DNA from: CALBZE01 sp036381255 | GTDB lineage: Bacteria; Gemmatimonadota; Gemmatimonadetes; Longimicrobiales; RSA9 | Length of the DNA: 64,000 nt | Assembly (NCBI GenBank): GCA_036381255.1 | Contig: DASVDG010000077.1 | Span: forward strand, 62,001 to 126,000 | Direction of reading: 5' to 3' | Shown: positions 60,683-64,000 of the stretch, in pieces | Layout: every line of letters begins with the position of its first letter | How positions within the stretch are numbered: position 1 is the first letter of the stretch | Program-made: the position numbers and the translations under genes | The notes under the pieces: model-generated | Database searches by the model: none | What the model was told of the DNA's origin: nothing | Seen by the model: only the letters and a program-made list of their open reading frames with translations

Positions 60683-63412
60683 ATGACCGAACCGCTTTCG
60701 CCACAGTACGATCCGGGCGCGATCGAAGCGCCGCTCTACCGCCGCTGGGAAGAGCGGGGGTATTTCCACGCCGACCCCGAGCCGGTGCTCGAGGGGCGGA
60801 AGGACCCGTACGTCGTCATGATCCCGCCGCCGAACGTGACGGCGGTGCTGCACATGGGGCACGGCCTGAACAACACGATCCAGGACGTGCTCGTGCGGTG
60901 GCGCCGGATGCAGGGGCGGGAGACGCTGTGGCAGCCGGGGACGGACCACGCGGGGATCGCGACGCAGAACGTCGTCGAGCGGCTGCTCGCGAAGGAGGGG
61001 AAGACCCGCTACGACCTGGGCCGCGACGCCTTCGTCGGGCGCGTCTGGAGCTTCGTCGACGAGACCGGCTCGACGATCCTGGAGCAGCTCCGCGCGATCG
61101 GCAGCTCGTGCGACTGGGCGCGCACGCGATTCACGCTGGATCCCGGGCTGTCGCGCGCGGTGCGCGAGGTCTTCGTCCGCCTCTACGAAAAGGGGCTGAT
61201 CTACCGGGGCAACTACATCATCAACTGGTGCCCGCGGTGCCTGACGGCGCTCTCGGACGAGGAGGCGGAGGGCGAGGAGACGCAGGGGAAGCTCTATCAC
61301 CTCCGCTACCCTCTGGTCGCCCCGGTCGAGGGCGGCCGACTGCCCACGCTGCCGGACGGGCGGGCGTACGTCGTGGTGGCGACGACGCGGCCGGAGACGA
61401 TGCTCGGGGACACCGCGGTCGCGGTGCACCCGGAGGACGAGCGGTACCGCGGGCTGGTCGGGCTGGAGCTGGAGCTGCCGCTCACGGGGCGGCGCATCCC
61501 GATCGTCGCGGACGCGTTCGTCGACCCGGAGTTCGGTACCGGGGCGGTGAAGGTCACGCCGGCGCACGACCCGAACGACTTCGAGCTGGGGCGCCGGCAC
61601 GGGCTGCCGGAGCTGAACGTGATGACGCCCGAGGCGACGATGAGCGACGCGGTCCCGGCGCCGTTCCGGGGGCTCGACCGCTTCGAGGCGCGCGAGCAGG
61701 TGGTCCAGGCGTTCCGCGAGCTCGGGCTGCTCGAGAAGATCGAGGAGCACACGCATTCGGTGCCGCACTGCTACCGGTGCGACACGGTCGTCGAGCCGCG
61801 GCTCTCGGAGCAGTGGTTCGTGCGGATGAAGCCGCTCGCGGAGCCGGCGCTGGCGGCATCGCGGGCGGGGAAGGTCCGCTTCACGCCGGAGCGCTGGACG
61901 AAGGTGTACGAGCACTGGCTCGAGAACATCCGGGACTGGTGCATCTCGCGGCAGCTCTGGTGGGGGCATCGCATCCCCGTGTGGTACTGCCGGGCGGAAG
62001 GCTGCGGCGAGACGATCGTCGCGCGGGAAGACCCGACGACGTGCCCGAAGTGCGGGGGCGTCGCGCTCGAGCAGGATCCGGATGTGCTGGACACGTGGTT
62101 CTCCTCGTGGCTCTGGCCGTTCTCGACGCTCGGCTGGCCCGAGGAGACGCCGGAGTTGAAGGCGTTCTACCCGACGCACGCGCTGAGCACGGCGCCGGAG
62201 ATCCTGTTCTTCTGGGTCGCCCGGATGATCATGGCGGGGCTCGAGTTCATGGGCGAAGTCCCGTTCAGCGACGTCTACCTGCACAGCACGGTCCGGGACC
62301 ACCTGAACCGGAAGATGTCGAAGTCGCTGGGGAACGGGATCGACCCGCTGGAGGTGGTCGAGCGGTTCGGCGCGGATGCGCTGCGCTACACGGTGATCGC
62401 CGCGGCGGGCGTCGGCACGGACATCCTCCTGAACTACCAGGACCTGGAGGAGGCGTTCGCGCCGGGGCGCAACTTCGCGAACAAGATCTGGAACGCCGGC
62501 CGGTTCGCGCTGATGAACGTCGAGGGCGCGGAGATCCGGCCGATCGAGGAGGCGCGGGACGCACTGGAGCCGGCGGACCGGTGGATCCTGTCGCGGCTGA
62601 ACGCGGCGACCGCGGAGATGACGCGGCACCTGGAGTCGTTCCGCTTCCACGATGCGGCGGCCACGGTCTACCATTTCTTCTGGCGCGAGCTGGCCGACTG
62701 GTACCTGGAGCTGGTGAAGCCGAGGCTGTACGGCGAGGCGACGGAGGAGAGCAAGGCGGTGGCGCAGGCGACGCTCGTCGCGGTGCTGGACGGCGTGTTC
62801 CGGCTGCTGCACCCGATCATGCCGTTCATCAGCGAAGCGCTCTGGCAGCGGCTGCCGGTCCCGGCGGGGCGGGGACGGGAGGAGTCGCTGGTGATCGCGC
62901 GCTGGCCCGAGCCGCGGCCGGAGTGGGAGGACGCCGAGGCCGAGGCGCAGATGACGGCGCTGATGGAGCTGATCGGCGAGATCCGGACGTTGCGCTCGGA
63001 GTACGGCGTCGCGGCCGCTGCGCAGGTCGACGTGCGCCTCGCGAACGTGCCGGCGTCGCTGGAGCGGGCGCTCGCGGCTGAGGCGCGGGCCGTGCGGCGC
63101 CTGGCGCGGGTCGCCGAGGTGGTGCGGGACGGCGCGCCGGACGGGCGGGCCGGCGCGCACGCGGTGCTGAAGAGCGGCGCGGAGCTGTTCCTTCCGCTGG
63201 AGGGGATCATCGACCTGGACCGGGAGCGGGAGCGGCTCTCGAGCGAGATCGAGCGCCTGGAGCGGCAGCTCCGCTCGACGGAGGGTCGGCTGGCGAACGA
63301 GCAGTTCGTGTCGAAGGCGCCGGCGGAGGTGGTGGACCGGGAGCGGGAGAAGGCGGAGAACTTCCGTGCTCAGGTCGAGCGCCTGACGCACGTGCTGAGC
63401 GCGCTGACGTGA
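60683..63412 (+). CDS. valS: Valyl-tRNA synthetase
   Basis: A class Ia synthetase that charges tRNA-Val. The 909-residue protein has the HIGH-type motif in LHMGHGLNN, the CP1 editing domain (about 170-340, TTRPETMLGDTAVAVHP), the KMSKS motif (NRKMSKSLGNGIDP), the WWGHRIPVWYC zinc-associated region, an anticodon-binding domain and the C-terminal coiled-coil arm (about 840-905, RERERLSSEIERLERQLRS). Its length is typical of the family. It overlaps the next gene by GTGA. Confidence 0.97.
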   Translation: MTEPLSPQYDPGAIEAPLYRRWEERGYFHADPEPVLEGRKDPYVVMIPPPNVTAVLHMGHGLNNTIQDVLVRWRRMQGRETLWQPGTDHAGIATQNVVERLLAKEGKTRYDLGRDAFVGRVWSFVDETGSTILEQLRAIGSSCDWARTRFTLDPGLSRAVREVFVRLYEKGLIYRGNYIINWCPRCLTALSDEEAEGEETQGKLYHLRYPLVAPVEGGRLPTLPDGRAYVVVATTRPETMLGDTAVAVHPEDERYRGLVGLELELPLTGRRIPIVADAFVDPEFGTGAVKVTPAHDPNDFELGRRHGLPELNVMTPEATMSDAVPAPFRGLDRFEAREQVVQAFRELGLLEKIEEHTHSVPHCYRCDTVVEPRLSEQWFVRMKPLAEPALAASRAGKVRFTPERWTKVYEHWLENIRDWCISRQLWWGHRIPVWYCRAEGCGETIVAREDPTTCPKCGGVALEQDPDVLDTWFSSWLWPFSTLGWPEETPELKAFYPTHALSTAPEILFFWVARMIMAGLEFMGEVPFSDVYLHSTVRDHLNRKMSKSLGNGIDPLEVVERFGADALRYTVIAAAGVGTDILLNYQDLEEAFAPGRNFANKIWNAGRFALMNVEGAEIRPIEEARDALEPADRWILSRLNAATAEMTRHLESFRFHDAAATVYHFFWRELADWYLELVKPRLYGEATEESKAVAQATLVAVLDGVFRLLHPIMPFISEALWQRLPVPAGRGREESLVIARWPEPRPEWEDAEAEAQMTALMELIGEIRTLRSEYGVAAAAQVDVRLANVPASLERALAAEARAVRRLARVAEVVRDGAPDGRAGAHAVLKSGAELFLPLEGIIDLDRERERLSSEIERLERQLRSTEGRLANEQFVSKAPAEVVDREREKAENFRAQVERLTHVLSALT

Positions 63413-64000
63413 AGCGGCGGCGCCGGTGGTGGGCGGCGTGCGCCGCCGCGTTGGCCGCCACGGTGTCGTGCGCGCGGCCGTACCCGCCGACGGGGGGCGA
63501 TCCGGACCAGGAGGCGCCCTGGGTCGTCGCGACGGAGCCGGAGGCGATGGCGGTGGTCCCCGGGTGGGACGAGCCCGTCGTCTTCCGGTTCAACGAGCGG
63601 ATCAGCGAGAACGGGATCGAGCAGTCGGTGATGGTCTCGCCGGAAACCGGCGAGGTCCGGATCGACAAGGGCCGGAGCGAGCTGCGCGTCTCGCTGGAGG
63701 GCGGGTGGCAGCCGGGTCAGATCTACCGCGTCGTGGTGCTCCCGGTGGTGCGGGACCTGTTCGGCAACGTCCGGGGGGAGCCGATCGACCTCGTGTTCTC
63801 CACGGGTCCGGAGATTCCGGGCACGGCGCTGGCCGGACGGGTGTCCGACCGCCTCACGGGACGGCCGGTCCCGGACGCGCGGGTCGAAGCGGTCCGCCGC
63901 GCGGATTCCACGGTCTACGTCGCACGCACGGACACGGCGGGGATCTACGCGATGCGCCACATCCCGGCGGGTGAATACGACCTGAACGCTTTCGTCGACC
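63409..64000 (+). CDS. Lipoprotein with Ig-like and carboxypeptidase-regulatory-like domains, 3'-truncated
   Basis: A frame open from GTG 63409 to the end of the window. It starts inside the valS stop (GTGA) and encodes a basic N-terminus, a hydrophobic stretch and a Cys (about residue 21, VSC) consistent with a lipoprotein. The mature part has an SbsA-type Ig-like fold (about 40-130, PVVFRFNERISENGIEQSV and RVVVLPVVRDLFGN) followed by the start of a carboxypeptidase-regulatory-like domain (LAGRVSDRLTGRPVPDARVEA). The C-terminal part is lost at the window edge. Its exact partner is unknown. Confidence 0.82.
   Translation, partial: MKRRRRWWAACAAALAATVSCARPYPPTGGDPDQEAPWVVATEPEAMAVVPGWDEPVVFRFNERISENGIEQSVMVSPETGEVRIDKGRSELRVSLEGGWQPGQIYRVVVLPVVRDLFGNVRGEPIDLVFSTGPEIPGTALAGRVSDRLTGRPVPDARVEAVRRADSTVYVARTDTAGIYAMRHIPAGEYDLNAFVD

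Overview
The window is a very GC-rich bacterial chromosome segment (almost no A/T-rich DNA outside short promoters and one terminator) packed with housekeeping genes. The gene orders rimP-nusA-ylxQ-infB-ylxP-rbfA-truB-ribF-rpsO-pnp and mreBCD-mrdA-rodA, a class-3 (short) prolyl-tRNA synthetase, tandem bactofilins, a DUF4159/DUF4175 pair and many secreted or lipoprotein genes ending signal peptides in AxAQ or LxxC suggest a Gram-negative, rod-shaped bacterium of the Gemmatimonadota or a neighbouring phylum. That placement is inference from gene content; no rRNA gene is present to test it. I saw no tRNA, rRNA, CRISPR array, insertion sequence or phage gene.

Layout. 1-2950: end of murA (cut by the window edge), a small coiled-coil gene, pgeF, a small Cys-rich gene and an OsmC-family gene whose redox cysteine is encoded by an in-frame UGA, so it probably encodes a selenoprotein. 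2974-13268: the transcription/translation block, led by a promoter and a terminator-shaped attenuator before rimP, with a second promoter and a structured leader before rpsO-pnp. 13265-16129: M16 peptidase, ald, dut. 16197-25803: elongasome operon mreB-mreC-mreD-mrdA-rodA running into accD-folC, then hisS from an apparently leaderless promoter. 26087-32305: proS, lysA, guaA and an orphan MurE-like ligase. 32379-34690 (minus): an OPT-family transporter with a coupled lipoprotein. 34893-41049: a secreted M14 peptidase, clpB and a lipoprotein. 41072-43608: methylmalonyl-CoA epimerase (minus), trxA with a textbook terminator, rsmI. 42943-50499: a coupled envelope module of DUF4159, DUF4175 and TPR proteins, then a secreted protein of unknown function. 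50511-51443 (minus): two bactofilins. 51698-54202: a DinG-type helicase with a JAB/MPN metalloprotease-like N-terminus. 54210-64000: a membrane protein, an FAH-family hydrolase, an aminotransferase, a single-pass membrane protein, a GH57/DUF1957 enzyme, a BON-domain protein, valS, and the start of an Ig-like lipoprotein running off the end.

How the genes work together. Most genes sit in tight coupled runs with ATGA, GTGA or TTGA stop/start overlaps (truB/ribF, pnp/M16, mreC/mreD, mrdA/rodA, accD/folC, rsmI/DUF4159, DUF4159/DUF4175, OPT/lipoprotein, valS/lipoprotein). Two themes dominate: ribosome maturation and translation (rimP, nusA, infB, rbfA, truB, rpsO, rsmI and the three tRNA synthetases hisS, proS, valS), and envelope construction (murA, pgeF, mreBCD, mrdA, rodA, the MurE-like ligase, bactofilins, lysA and possibly a DapL-type aminotransferase, accD). 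The recurrent promoter shape is TTGNNN, 17-18 bases, TANNNT.

The observations most worth following are the UGA-containing OsmC gene, the JAB-DinG fusion that also lacks one of the usual Fe-S cysteines, the Asp-for-Cys change in MurA, the MurE-like ligase without a diaminopimelate-specificity motif, and the RNA structures in front of rimP and rpsO.
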